NCBI RefSeq assembly: GCF_030272615.1
Contig: NC_081413.1
Span: 335,524,302 to 335,588,301, forward strand
Reading direction: 5' to 3'
Length of the DNA: 64,000 nucleotides
Source of the DNA: Cryptomeria japonica
Lineage: Eukaryota; Streptophyta; Pinopsida; Cupressales; Cupressaceae
Positions 1 to 11,190 of this stretch are shown piece after piece; positions within the stretch are counted from its first letter, which is position 1; every line of letters starts with the position of its first letter. Below the pieces are notes generated by a model. That model ran no database searches and was not told the DNA's origin. It was given only the letters and a program-made list of their open reading frames with translations. Position numbers and translations under genes: made by a program.

Positions 1-1339
1 TGTAAAGAATGGTGCATTAATGTAAATAAAAAATTGACAAATATACCTCAATTTTGAAATGCTTGGCATAAAGTTCTACACAAGCCTTAATGTTTCTAGA
101 ACATGTTAGTGTATACTTTCATCATGGAAAAACATAATGTAGTTGATCATAACTGATGTAACAAAAATATATCTTTGAATGCCTTGTTCCTTGATTATAG
201 ATCTATGCTCAATTGATTTGAATTGCTTGATTGAACAATTGGTAGATGTGGGTTGGAGTTGATAGGGGTTTGAAATGAGAAATAGACTTGTATCTATATG
301 CAACTTGCACCTTTTAAAATTGAACTTTTGGAAAATTCCAAATTTGGAGAGGACATTCCTACTATTTGTGAATCCAACATTCATCTTTCAAATTTTATGT
401 CCAATTTCCTTGAATAAGGGTTCCCAAGACCGTAGTCCTCAAAAATTGAGCCATGAGGAACATCATGAATAAGGAAATGAACCAAATTTATGGAAACATT
501 CTCAAACCTAAGTACAATTAGGCATAAATAAGGCACAACCACTAAAGTGAGTCTAAACCTAGTGTATATTTATAAAGAGATACAACTTATGGTTCAATTT
601 TTATCCCCCTCTTAGCAAGAGTATGAAATTATGCTCATGTACTCTTGAGAAAATATGGAGAAACCAAATATTATTTCACCAAGATATTGAAGAGTCAAGA
701 TGACTACAAGTTTGGAAAGGCGGTAGCTCCCAAGACATGATATTGTCAATCTACAATATTGAGATAAAAGGGAAGTACAAAGTGAGCAATATGAGTAACA
801 TTGGTAACACACATGGATCATGAAAAACACAAAGTTATGACATTTAGAACTAGTAAGATTCATATATTCTCACTAGGAACCATACAAAAAAGACAAGGCA
901 TAGATCTAGGACTAGTAAGATCCTTATATAGTTACTAGGAGTCATGTCAGAGACACATAAAAGCATGATACCCAAGTTAGTAAGATCCTCTAATACTTAG
1001 TCATAGATCGCATTCTAACAACAAATATAAGGTCATAGCTTGGTAACCTAGCTAGTCCATGAGTAGTAGCTCAAAATGTTATCAAAGCTAGGTTAGGTTA
1101 GGAGCCCCAAGAACATATAATGTGTCCTATAATGGGTGTTGAAAATAATCTACACTCAAGCCAACAATGGAATGGTAAGAAAGGGGGTAGTAGCTCAATG
1201 GTAGAGAAATTTATTAACAAATAGAAGGCCTTAAGTTGGAATCCTAGCTATTTTATGAGTATTAGCTTAACATTTTCATGCGTAAATAACATCTACTCCC
1301 ACCTTTACCATAGATCCAACTTCCACCATTTCTCCTTCA
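1..1339. other. Unassigned DNA with diverged short repeats
   Basis: No gene recognised; open frames here are short and resemble nothing I know. Around 840-1010 a unit of roughly 60 bp containing an 'actagtaagat' core recurs about three times in diverged form. A second diverged pair lies at about 1045-1080 and 1244-1278 ('cctagct...atgagta.tagct'). The stretch ends where the Copia-C LTR begins. It is probably old repeat debris. Confidence 0.5.
1183..1250 (+). repeat. tRNA-like sequence, possible SINE head
   Basis: The sequence has a good polymerase III A-box-like segment (TAGCTCAATGGTAGAG, 1191-1206). About 28 bases later comes a weaker B-box-like segment (AGTTGGAATCC, 1234-1244; consensus GGTTCGANTCC). 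A G-run precedes it, as at a tRNA 5' end. The anticodon arm does not fold convincingly, so it is not a functional tRNA gene. A tRNA-derived SINE fragment or tRNA pseudogene is the likely reading. No tail or target duplication was identified. Confidence 0.35.
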
Positions 1340-2443
1340 TGAATACTAAGAGGGGGGTGAATTAGTATACCCAAAAACTTAAACAAACTCTTAAGCAGTT
1401 TAACTGCAGACCGATGTAGCAGATTAAACAATAAACTGGTTAAAACACAAACAAGCCAAATAGAAAATAAAGCATTCACCCACAAAAGCACAATCATTAT
1501 AACACAAGATGTTTTGACATGGAAAACCAAATGGGAAAAACCATGGTGAGTAAAACTCATAAGTCAACTATATGCAGAATAGTAACTAGACCGGTTAAGG
1601 CCTTACAACGTTCTTCATCAGAACAGATCTTGTTAGGAATCTAGATCTCTGTTAGGAGATAAGTCCTATTAAAGACTACCCTATTAGAGGATTTCATATC
1701 CACAACTGTGAACCACCTTGTTAGAGGATTTACAATAGGCTTGGTTGGGCCTACCCGGCTAAGGATTTTAGACTTGTCGAAGATATTAGTAATCAACAAG
1801 TGAATGATCTAGACAGTAGCACAAAATGCTTGATTAGATCCTTGACAACTCCCTGTTAATGTATTCCAACATTACTTCAGTCTTCTATATTTTGCACTCC
1901 CAATCTCTATCGTGAGATGCCTTTTCTTGCATAAACCTAATCTTCTCTCCAACACTCACACACATCAACTACTTTAAAACCCTAGACATGATGTCCTTAG
2001 ATAGGAACCTAATTTCATGTTATTCCAATAAGATTAGACTACAATTTCCTAGGTACAGTGCATCTAGACACATTTGGTAACATGACACAGAAACACTGCC
2101 AAAGTGTTGGTGGATGATAACTCAGCACACATTACAATTATATAGGTTAACAAAGTATACTGATTCCCAGTTAATAAATGAAGACCGGAAAACTGGAACA
2201 TAGTGTTCCGATCAAAATATTAACTGTCACTTAGGGTCTTCATTCTGCTTGAGGTCTTCATACCGCTTGGGGTCTTTGGTCATGCTTTGACCAGTAAGAA
2301 TCTTCTGCAAAACACCGATAGTCTTCAACAAACAAAGAGTATACATTTAATGACATACAATACTGGTTGAGAATAACTCATACATCAAATAAGTGTATGT
2401 CCATCAATGACAATCACAACTAAACATCATCAAAATACCAACA
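1340..2443 (-). repeat. Copia-C 3' LTR
   Basis: The plus strand reads from TGAATACTAAG to ...ATACCAACA at 2443, with polypurine tracts (complement) beginning immediately after. This is the order expected for the 3' LTR of a minus-strand element. The first roughly 400 bp match the LTR fragment at 9200-9612. A perfect 7-bp inverted repeat (ATACTAA 1343-1349 / TTAGTAT 1362-1368) flanks the G-run loop. Confidence 0.8.
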
Positions 2444-2640
2444 ATCTCCCCCTTTGGCATTGATGACAACACTTAGGAAAATTTTGATATCTAAGTGCTT
2501 ACAAAACAAAAACAAATGCCATAATCAAAATTACTCCCCCTAAGCATATACACTACTCCCTTTGCAAAAATTACAAGTATGTGTATGAAATTTTAATACT
2601 CGCCAAAATTTTGATACACTACTCCCCCTTTGCCAACAAT
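2444..2640 (-). promoter_or_regulatory. Copia-C multiplied polypurine tracts
   Basis: On the minus strand, purine runs of the AAAGGGGGAGAT type occur about four times (near 2445, 2533, 2553 and 2622). The one at 2444-2456 abuts the LTR and should be the functional PPT priming plus-strand DNA synthesis. Repeated PPT-like motifs upstream of the 3' LTR are a described feature of Sireviruses. Confidence 0.65.
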
Positions 2641-2677
2641 GACAAAGTAATGCATAATATGAAAATAGAGTATATGT

Positions 2678-5600
2678 TCATGACAATAAAGAGTAAAACT
2701 TCTCAAAAAGAGATTTAAAGTTTTGCATCAAATTCTTCATGTCTGAAGACCATGACTCAAGAAGTGAGCCAGCAATTTCACTCTCGGTCTTCATCTGGAA
2801 GGATAATTCTTCCATTGCATCGATGGTACTCATCTCCTGTGTTATAAAAATAGCCTCCAAGTTCAGGAAGCACTTTTGAAGAACCTACAATTTTGGTAGT
2901 AGAAGCAACTGGAGCTTCTGCAGATCTTGAGTTTGATTGTAGACTCTGAGTCAAGCTTTGCAGTCTGATGCTGGTGAGTATGGACATTTTGTCCATATAC
3001 TGTGAACAGATCATAGGGTAGTTTGAAGTTGCTGGCATACTTCTATAAATTTGATTGGAGTTGAGTCTTTTGTTTTAGAGAATCTTCATAAAATAGGTGA
3101 GGTTGGCAAATTTTACTCAAGAGGAGGTTACCTTCACCCATAGCTGAACTTATATCATCTTTTTTCTTAATCAGTTTTTCCCTATCTTCATCCATTTGCT
3201 TTACTAAGGCAACTTTGAGTGCCTTTTCATGGTTTTTCTTTGTAATGGCCTGGGCAACATCTTCCAAACATTGTACCTAATCATCCACTACTATGCAAAG
3301 AAGTTTGAGATTGGCCAGTGAGGAATCGGTACTGGGGAGGTTAGTACTAGGGATTAGATTGGAAAGAGTGTCAACAACAAACTGAATGACATCCTGTTCT
3401 TTCTTTTTCCTTAGTTCTTCCAATCTCTCCTACGCTAGTTGAATGCTCCATAGTAGCTCAGTCTCATCAACTGATTGAGTTAGACGGGCAAGAGTCAAAT
3501 CAGTGGGACCAGTGGGATCAACCTTCTTGGCTTGATCTTTGGTTGCCTTAGGAGTCTATCCTCCTTCCTTTTCCTTGATCTTTGCTTTTCTTTTCTTCTC
3601 CTCTTCTTCTTTTTCTTGGGCTACCTTGGTTGCCTTCTCTTTCTCCTCTTCCACTCTCCTCTTCTCTGCTTCTTTCTTCCACTCTTTTTCTCCTCTTCTT
3701 TTTTCTTCTCTACTTCCTCCTTCTTCTTCTCTTCTTCCTTCCTCTTCTTCTATTCTTCCTTCTTCTTCTTCACTTCCTCCTTCTTCTTCTCTTATTCCTT
3801 CATCTTCTTCTCTTCTTCCTTCCTCTTCTCCTCTTGTCTTTCTTTCTCCACTTGCTCTTTCTCTTGTTTTTCTTTCTCCACTTTCTCTTTTTCCTATTTC
3901 TCTTTCTCCACTTTCCCATCTTTTTCTTTCTCCATTCTCTCCTTTACATATTTTTCCTTATCTGGAGTGATATCCTCAATATCCATTGCATCAACATCAA
4001 TGGGGTCATTTTGTTCTGCTATTTTTTCACCCAAACTGTCAAAGACTTCATCTAGTTTGGCTATGAATAGGTCAGTCTCTTGCTCAGCCTGTCGATTAGC
4101 TTTGGATACTTGTTGCATTTTGACAACAACTTTAACCTGCAGATTGGTGTCTTTTTCCACTTTAGAAGTTTTGCCTCCGAGTAGCTGAAGTCTTCTTCTT
4201 CGCATGAATAAAATTCCTTTGTACTTGTCAATAATCTAAAACAATTCTGAATTTGAGGCATCTGGAAAATATTGAGAAAATTTTTTCTCCCTGATGTCTT
4301 ATTCATTTTCAATGGCAATGTGCCATTTGTTGTCCAAAGAATTATACAAATATTTAGAAGTATCTTATTTAATTTCGATAGGTGATCGATCATTAATACA
4401 TAAATATTTAATAAGTTCTTGTTCAACATCCTCCTTTTCACTATCATTGAAATCATCAAAATATTCTTGTAAATCATCAATAACTTTCCTTCTAATATTC
4501 TTTATGGTCCTTTGATAATGTGTCATAGGTTTGTAAGAGGAAATATCTATATTTATCAGTGTAGAGGTTGCTGGTACATTACTGGTTGACTTCATCTTCT
4601 TGCTTGATTGCCTTGTCTTCTTAATTTCTACCTCTGGTTCAGTGCCTTCTGAATCTGGTGAGTTATTCTTGGTTTTCCTCTTCCTTTTGAATACCTTTGA
4701 TGGAATAGCCTCTGATTTCTTTTTAGTTGGTGACCTATTAGTCACTTTAGGACTGGTAGCAGATGTAACTGGTGTCGATGCCGATGGCATTGCTTTACTC
4801 TTTTTCTGCTTCGGTACCTCAATAGGTTTGATCATTTCTAAGTAAGTATGGGTCCTCTTCTTCTTGGGATCCAGTGGTGAAGCAAGTAGGGTAGAGGCAT
4901 ACCCTGTCAGTATATCATTTACCACTTTATAGCCCATAGGCGCAACTACATCTTCTATGGGTTCAACCGCTTCCATTATGCAGTGATCTGTTTGATTGTG
5001 AAAAAGATGTCATCTTCATATTTCTTGACTAGATCACTAGATATTCTCATTCTCTGGTTCATCTTTAGTCTGAACTCATCAAAATGCCTATTCAGAGTCT
5101 CCGGATATGTAGTTCCCACTACTTGTAGACTCTCCTTTATTTTTCTAGAAACTGGTATGTCACTCGAGCATTGAACATCACCGACTCCAGGAAAATATCC
5201 TTGGAAGTAGAAAAATAAACTAACAAGTTGTTGACCAAAATTAAACCTCTGAGTTTTGTCCAATTTGATTGAATTTAGGTTCTCCATGAGTTGTTTCTGC
5301 ATGAAGGTACATAAGTCACATTCTGCATTCTCCTTGATCATCTTATAAGTGGCATGCACCACAGCTGTAGGAACAGAATTCATTTTGCTAGCATAGAATA
5401 CTCTATACCCGATTACCATGCATGCGTATTTCACCAAGTCATATTTAATGGTGTTAATAGTCATTTCTTGTTGGTCACTCACAAAACCAGTGAGCTCTGT
5501 CACTTTGGTTTTGGTGATCTTACGAAGAACAAGGACCTCCCCAACATTTCAGAAACTGGTCATGATATGAATTTCCTCTAGTGTAATATCATGGGTTCGC

Positions 5601-5944
5601 TCAAGGTACATCTTATCACCATGAACCCTACTAAGGATAATCCTGATGTTTTCTTCTATAAATTCTTTGAGAAAGTATACTGCATTATGTAATTTCTTCT
5701 TCTCTATTATGTTGTATTCAGGTTTAATCTTCTTATCGTCTCCATAGAACATACTCGGTTGGGAGTGAATCACTAGGGACCCTAGGTCTTCTAGTTTGCA
5801 ATCAATATACCCTGAAACATCACCTTCGACAATGACTCCGAGGGGAATTTGAGATAGGGCATTATATTTCATCTTCTTTTTAATAAACTTAGGTGATTCC
5901 CTAGGTTCATTAGAACTAGAAGGGATTGTAGATGTAGAAGCCAT
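2678..5944 (-). pseudogene. Copia-C long second ORF, unknown function
   Basis: Starts with ATG at 5944 (MASTSTIPSSSNEPRESPKF) and can be followed to about 2678, roughly 1,090 codons, with frameshifts and stops. The first about 320 codons (5944-4978) are one frame with a single stop near 5549. They look globular and unlike Gag, protease, integrase, RT or RNase H. A frame change follows at 4978-4974, where TAA overlaps ATG. The next section (4976-4365) is basic and low-complexity, with KKKRTHT- and KRKRKTK-type patches that could be nuclear signals. Then comes a Lys/Glu-rich segment (3960-3540, almost pure K/E/R, predicted coiled coil or charged helix) and a helical tail. An env-like or captured host gene is possible, but no transmembrane segment or signal peptide is evident. 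I do not recognise the family. Confidence 0.6.
3540..3960 (-). repeat. Lys/Glu-rich low-complexity tract in second ORF
   Basis: The plus strand is almost pure pyrimidine (ttcttctcc-type). Read on the minus strand it gives irregular EKEKVEKEK and EEEKKKEE-type repeats. Repeat slippage probably explains the frame changes here. The plus-strand Ser/Phe/Leu-rich open frames across this segment are antisense shadows. Confidence 0.75.
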
Positions 5945-6402
5945 ATCTAGAAGATTCCAAATGATAAGAATGTTTCAACGATAAATACCTTCACACTCCA
6001 AACTAGGGTTTGTTGATATTGAGAACAACACACTTCTTCAGAAGATTGTTTACCACTTTGTCTTCCATATTGATAGCTTGAGGTGGCTGCAAAATCTTGT
6101 GCAAGATTCCTTTCTGAATTCTTTCGAATGCAAGACGAATCGCTTTGGTTGCGCTGCTCAAGCTAGAAAAAATCTTCTCTAAAAATAGGTAAGTAAAAAT
6201 GATGACAAAAGTCACTTTTGAACATGCTCCCACCTATCATTATAAATGCATCACCATTAGGGCTCAAACCCTAATTTTACCTTTTACCACTTCATTTCTT
6301 CTGTCAGTTGATAGGTAACAAATACTGATAAAGGTACTTTACCAATATACTCCAGGATTTGAAACATTTTTACCGACAAGTTCCCCCTAAGCTTTTTGAA
6401 GC
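5945..6402 (-). other. Spacer between the two Copia-C ORFs, promoter-like
   Basis: About 460 bp separate the Gag-like stop (6403) from the second ORF's ATG (5944). On the minus strand it contains a TATA-like TTTATAA (about 6240-6246), then an AT/CT-rich leader of roughly 290 nt up to the ATG. A purine-rich AAGCTTAGGGGGAACTT follows the gag stop. It could be an internal promoter plus 5' UTR acquired with the second ORF, or simply untranslated spacer. Evidence is by eye only. Confidence 0.3.
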
Positions 6403-7689
6403 TCAGTTTGTCAGTTCAAGGATCTCCACACTCGGTGCAGACACTGGTACATCCTGTGGCTTCTCTTTAGATTTCCTTTTCCAAGTTTTATCCATATCCG
6501 CCTGAATAGTTTCAATATCAATCTTCCCTTCTGGGTTGATTGGTATGTCTCCCAATGGATTCTTTCTCAGTTTGCATGCTCTGGCAATGTGTCCTGATTT
6601 TTTGCAATGATAGCATACCATTCCAGGTGTTCTCCATGGTTCGGTGTTCACATTTCCATTCTTCCTTCTGCATGTTGCAGCAGTGTGATCGCTACCATGA
6701 CAGATAAAACATGTTGCTCTCCAACTGGTTTCCGCTCCATAACCATTTTATCGGTGGTCATAGGTTCTATACCGGTTTGGGTTCTGGTTCATAGGAAGTT
6801 TCGAGACAACTCCTTTAGATCTTGGTGCATAACTTCCAGAGTTGTTCATAACCAACCTGCACTCAAAAGTCCTATGCCCAAACTTGTTTCATGCATAACA
6901 GTGACCATTAAATATACCAAATCTAGTCACATTGTTTTGTATGTAAGGAAAGTCATTGTAAGCCTTGCTTCTACATACATTGGTAGTATGTCCTTCCTTA
7001 AGATAGTTAAAGCAAATAGGTTTAAACTTTTTCTTACCTTTACTTCTGTTGTTGTTTTTAGGTGTTGATTGCTACTTTAGTTCACCACTCTTGGTTCTAG
7101 AGGTCTCACCTTCCTCGTATCCAGAGAAACCAAGTCCAGTGGTATCCTTTCATGGCTTCACTGAATCCAGCTTTTTCTCCAACTTAGCAGCACTCTCATT
7201 GAACTTTTCAAGTATCTCCTTTGATTCAGCAAGTTCCTTGGAAAGAGCATCATTGGTTTTCATCAAGGTTTATTTATGAGAGATAGCAAAATTTAGGTCT
7301 TCTTGTATTTCTTTTTTCTCTTCATTACCCTCTTGCAGATTAGTGGTGATGGTTCCAATCTCTTGCTTCAACTTAGAGATCTCACGCTCCTTGTCCTTCA
7401 CTAAATCTTCAACTTTTCTTCTATTTTCTAGCTCCTGACTCATCCTGATATTCAGTCCTTCCAACTCCCTCCTTAGGTTAGTTTTGGATTCATTTAGTTT
7501 CTCCACTTCTTCGACTAGGGCCTCCATGTCTGCTTCATCAAAAGAGTTGTTTTCAGTAAATTCCATCAATTGCTCAGCAAGTTCTCTTCTCTTGGCTAAA
7601 GAGGCTTTATACTTGATTTTTAGTTCATCATAGGCTCTCTCAGACTTAGTAAGATGGTGAGTGAGTTCCCTCATTCTATATTCCCCCAT
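6403..7689 (-). pseudogene. Copia-C Gag-like protein with four zinc knuckles
   Basis: A single 429-codon frame from ATG at 7689 (MGEYRMRELTHHL) to the stop at 6403, interrupted by about five in-frame stops (for example near 7270). Residues 1 to about 140 are a charged heptad-like coiled coil. From about residue 215 come four CCHC knuckles in series: CFNYLKEGHTTNVC (second Cys now Tyr), CYA*NKFGHRTFEC (second Cys codon now TGA), CFICHGSDHTAATC and CYHCKKSGHIARAC. No UBN2 or retrotrans_gag capsid domain is visible. The start is supported by its position just after the PBS and leader. Likely role when intact: RNA packaging in a virus-like particle. Its continuous frame despite point stops indicates it once was coding. 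Confidence 0.7.
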
Positions 7690-7694
7690 ATCTC

Positions 7695-9146
7695 TGATGA
7701 ATAATGATGAACAACAAATACCCTAACTGGTACTGAGAGGGGGGGTGAATCAGTACATACAAAAAAACTTCTCTACAACTTATCAAGTTAAAACAATGCT
7801 AACCGATTGTCTTCATTAGTGAACTTAACCATGGCAATATCGGTTAAACACAGTAAGACTTCAGATAGCATAAACCGGTAAAACTGAACACTCCAAATAC
7901 ATTCAATACTTGATAACTACTTCACCCATACAAATATGCATGTGGAATATTAGAAATACCATAGCCATTAGCTCTGCATGCATAATAATTCAAACAAAGA
8001 ATACTTAATCATCACATGAAAAATGCACAACTCATGACATACATATTTTTCACGTGGAAACCTAAATGGGAAAAACCACGGTGGGGATGAATACCCACAA
8101 GCTTGTTTTGAACTCTTTTGAAGCTCGCTCTATTAAGAGCCTAGTCTGGTTAAAGATTTTACAATAAGGTTCTGCTAGGAACCGATACTGTTAAAGATCA
8201 CCCAGTTAAGGGATGGCTATATACCCTATTAAAGGTTACCTTGCTAGAGGATTTAAAGAACTCAATGAACTCGAGTCACTTGGTTAGAGGTTTTACAATA
8301 AGCCTGTTAAAGCTACCCGACAAAGGGATTTTCCTTCTGTTGAAATGGTTAGAAGACAACTGGTAAAACTCTGATCTGATAACAACACTATATGCTAAGG
8401 CAAATCCTTTTCAGTTCCTCTACTTTGCAATCACACTCTACAGTTTTCTCTCACTAGTCTGGCAAGTATCTCATCACTCAGATACACACATTCTTTTGCC
8501 AACACTAACAATAACAAACATCATCAACCTTATAGACAACAATTAGGTCGGTAACATAAACCCTAAACCCTAAGCATCTTAGGTTTACTATTACAAGCGG
8601 TCCACTGACCATCCAAACACATTACATAGAATGAAACAATCTCAAATAGATCATGTCATTTTGCATCATCCATTCTTCACCACACATAGAAATCAATAAT
8701 CCATCACGCTTTCTTCTCATATCACTAAAAATAATTTTCATTCCCGAGGTAGACATTTAATGCAGTCGAACTTCTCATGCAAGATCCTCAAGGAAATCCT
8801 TCACATGCATGAAGCTGATGTGGCATCTCAATCTCATCCTTATTTCTTAGCTAACTCATCACAAAATATCATTGGTTGCATCACACAAGCTAGATTACTA
8901 AATCAAAAACCCCAGAGCTGAGACTACCAACTGGTAGTCACACTTAGTGAAACCCTGACACCAGTTCACTATATCTCTTCATACTGATTCTCCAGCTTTA
9001 TCATTAATAACAGCTTCTTTCAATCTTCATACCAAGTGACTTGTTCTACTTCCAAGCTTCATACTGGTGCATACCAGTGTACCTTCTTGAACACATATTG
9101 ACATCAATGACAACATACTTTGTCACCGGTTCATCATATGCCAACA
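7695..9146 (-). mobile_element. Solo LTR of a Sirevirus-like copia family
   Basis: Begins TGATGAATAATG, ends ...ATATGCCAACA, and is flanked by the perfect 5-bp duplication ATCTC (7690-7694 and 9147-9151). It contains the G-run hairpin (GTACTGA 7730-7736 / TCAGTAC 7750-7756) at the same end as the other copia LTRs, giving minus-strand sense. No internal region is present, so it is a recombination-derived solo LTR. It landed in the Copia-C leader directly before the gag ATG. The family differs from Copia-A, B and C. Confidence 0.82.
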
Positions 9147-9151
9147 ATCTC

Positions 9152-9199
9152 CTTCCAAGTGGTTAGACTTATATAAAGGTAGGCTCTAATATCAATTGA
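9152..9199 (-). promoter_or_regulatory. Copia-C leader and primer-binding site
   Basis: On the minus strand, TTGATATTAGAGCC (about 9183-9196) is a diverged match to TGGTATCAGAGCC, the initiator-Met tRNA complement used by plant LTR elements. It lies just inside the LTR start at 9200. Only about 45 nt separate it from the gag ATG once the solo LTR is removed. Confidence 0.65.
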
Positions 9200-9612
9200 T
9201 GAATACTAAGAGGGGGGGTGAATTAGTATACCCAAAAAATTAAACAAACTCTTAAGCAGAGTAATTGTAGATTGGTGTAGCAGATTAAACAATAAACTGG
9301 TTAAAACACAAACAAGCCAAATAGCAAATAAAGCATTCACCCATAGAAGTACAATCACCATAACACAAGATGTTTTGATGTGGAAACCCAAATGGGAAAA
9401 ACCATGGTGAGTAAAACTCACAAGTCAACTATCTATAGAATAGTCATCAGACTGGTTAAGGCCTTACAACGTTCTTCACCAGAACAGATCTTGTTAGGAA
9501 TCCAGATCTCTGTTAGGAGATAAGTCATGTTAAAGACTACCCTGTTAGAGGATTTTATATCCATAACTGTGAACCACCTTGTTAGAGGATTTATAATAGG
9601 CTTGGATGGGAC
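9200..9612 (-). repeat. Copia-C 5' LTR, truncated
   Basis: Matches 1340 to about 1752 closely, including the 7-bp hairpin arms and the 'ttttgacatgg/ttttgatgtgg aaaaccaaatgggaaaaacc' block. Similarity stops near 9612 at 'ggcttggatgggac', so about 690 bp of the outer LTR and the matching target duplication are missing. Confidence 0.78.
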
Positions 9613-11190
9613 TATTTATCAAATTTATTTCTTCTACATGTAAAATCCATATGCAAAATATGGAATGACAATTGGTAGATGAAAAAGCCATATTCCACAA
9701 CCTTTGCTAATATCCTTTCTGTAAGTGCCAAAATGTGAGGTTTGTAATAGGATGCGACATCCATCAAAGCATAATAGAGAGGAGATTTATAACAAGATGG
9801 CAGATCAAATAATGTAGGAAAGCATCAATTAAAATAAATACAAGATTGTAGTTTATAGAGTTTAGTAAAAGGGGCAATGAACAAACATAACACTACTTTG
9901 GAAAGATGCAGAGATGGTGCGTGGCACAATATAGAGACATTCTATGCAAGAAAGAAGAATAGAAAAGATGCAAGGTTGATACATAGAGTAGGGTATGATA
10001 TCCATCAAAGCATAAAGGCTTTTGAAACTCTACCATAAATATAATTCCCATGTGTTTGATCAAATCAATAACTATCTAAAAGATTGAAATGCTAGGGAGA
10101 GACATTAAATGTGAAGAGGATTGATGTGCATGGAGATTGTTATATGCATATTTGAATAAATATTTTATTGTAATAATTATGTCATTTAAATTTGTTTGCA
10201 AGCTTTACCCTCTTTGGAAGCCGCCATACCATTCAAATATTCATCTATTGGGACCTAATTGTGAAAGTTTGAGGTCCATTGGGAAAAATGTTGTCATTTT
10301 GCCATGACAACTTTTGCATTTCTTGTAGCAACTTATTAAAAATATGGTTGGAAAGTTAGTTTATGGTGGTTTGAGGTTGTAACCCACTTGGATGGGAATG
10401 TATGCCATCCAAGAGTTTTTCTTAAAGAAATTGGGGTTTTCTGTGCATTTTTTGATGTTTTGGTCTGATTCTCTTCATTTTTCATTGTCAAAATCATCGT
10501 AATTTGATGGGAAGTCAATTGGATGTGGTAGAGAAATGAGTCAACTTCATTTTTTATTTTTGTGGTATTGAATTTCATTATGTTTTAAAGAAGATATCAT
10601 AGTTTTTTCCAAAAAATGTCAAAACCTTGCCTAGTGTTTACTAAGAGGAGTAAATAATGTATAGTTTGGTCTCCATGCATATAAATTCACTCAAATATGT
10701 GGGAAGACCTATTTTCATGCTATGAATCATATTATGTTATGTGCAGGGCTCCAAATTATATTTGGTACACGCGTTTGGGCATGAGGACAGTCTGATATCT
10801 CTATGTATCAGACAATAAAAGGCAATAAGAGTGAATAATTTGGTGGGAAGACCAAGCGATTGGTATTTTAAAGTGGTTGATGATAGAGAGAGGGGTGAGG
10901 GGACCCTATGAAACCTTTAGAAGGGTTTGTGGATCAAAACCAAATGAAATAGATTAAATTTCTATGACTGTCCTAAGGGTATTAATTGTCACAGTCATAG
11001 TTTTACTAGTGATATTGTTTTTGTTTTGATAGAGTTGTTTTTGTAAACCCAAGTGTGGACATGTAGTGGAGTCATGATATGTCTTAAGAATAAATCAATA
11101 CTTAACAACAACATAGTGTGTAGGCACCTAAAATATGAAAGGACTATGTATTGGAAGGAGATAATCATCCATACTTATCACAAGCTTTTG
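9613..11190. other. Unassigned DNA
   Basis: No coding region recognised. A short direct repeat, 'atatccatcaaagcataa'-like, occurs near 9756 and 9990. A 'tgatatctctatgtatcagac' motif at about 10794 recurs near 11591. These look like debris of older repeats. Confidence 0.45.

Larger units (their letters stand above)
1340..9612 (-). mobile_element. Copia-C: pol-less LTR retrotransposon
   Basis: Two related LTR starts (1340 and 9200; shared 'tgaatactaagaggggg') bracket an internal region read on the minus strand. Its order is: PBS-like site (about 9183-9196), short leader, Gag-like ORF (7689-6403), spacer, long second ORF (5944-2678), several polypurine tracts, 3' LTR. No DSG protease, integrase or RT motif is visible in any frame of the internal region, so the element appears non-autonomous, like the TR-GAG class. 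LTR and PPT style match the Sirevirus-like copia elements in the same window, which could mobilise it in trans (inference). The 5' LTR is truncated at about 9612. A solo LTR interrupts the leader. Confidence 0.75.

Noticed and set aside
3532-4188. Long plus-strand Ser/Phe/Leu-rich open frames
   Set aside because: They are the antisense of the Lys/Glu-rich part of the Copia-C second ORF. A pyrimidine-rich tract rarely yields stops, and no protein features appear.
2678-5944. Envelope-like gene as in some Sireviruses
   Set aside because: No signal peptide or transmembrane segment is visible, and the composition is highly charged. I kept it as unknown.
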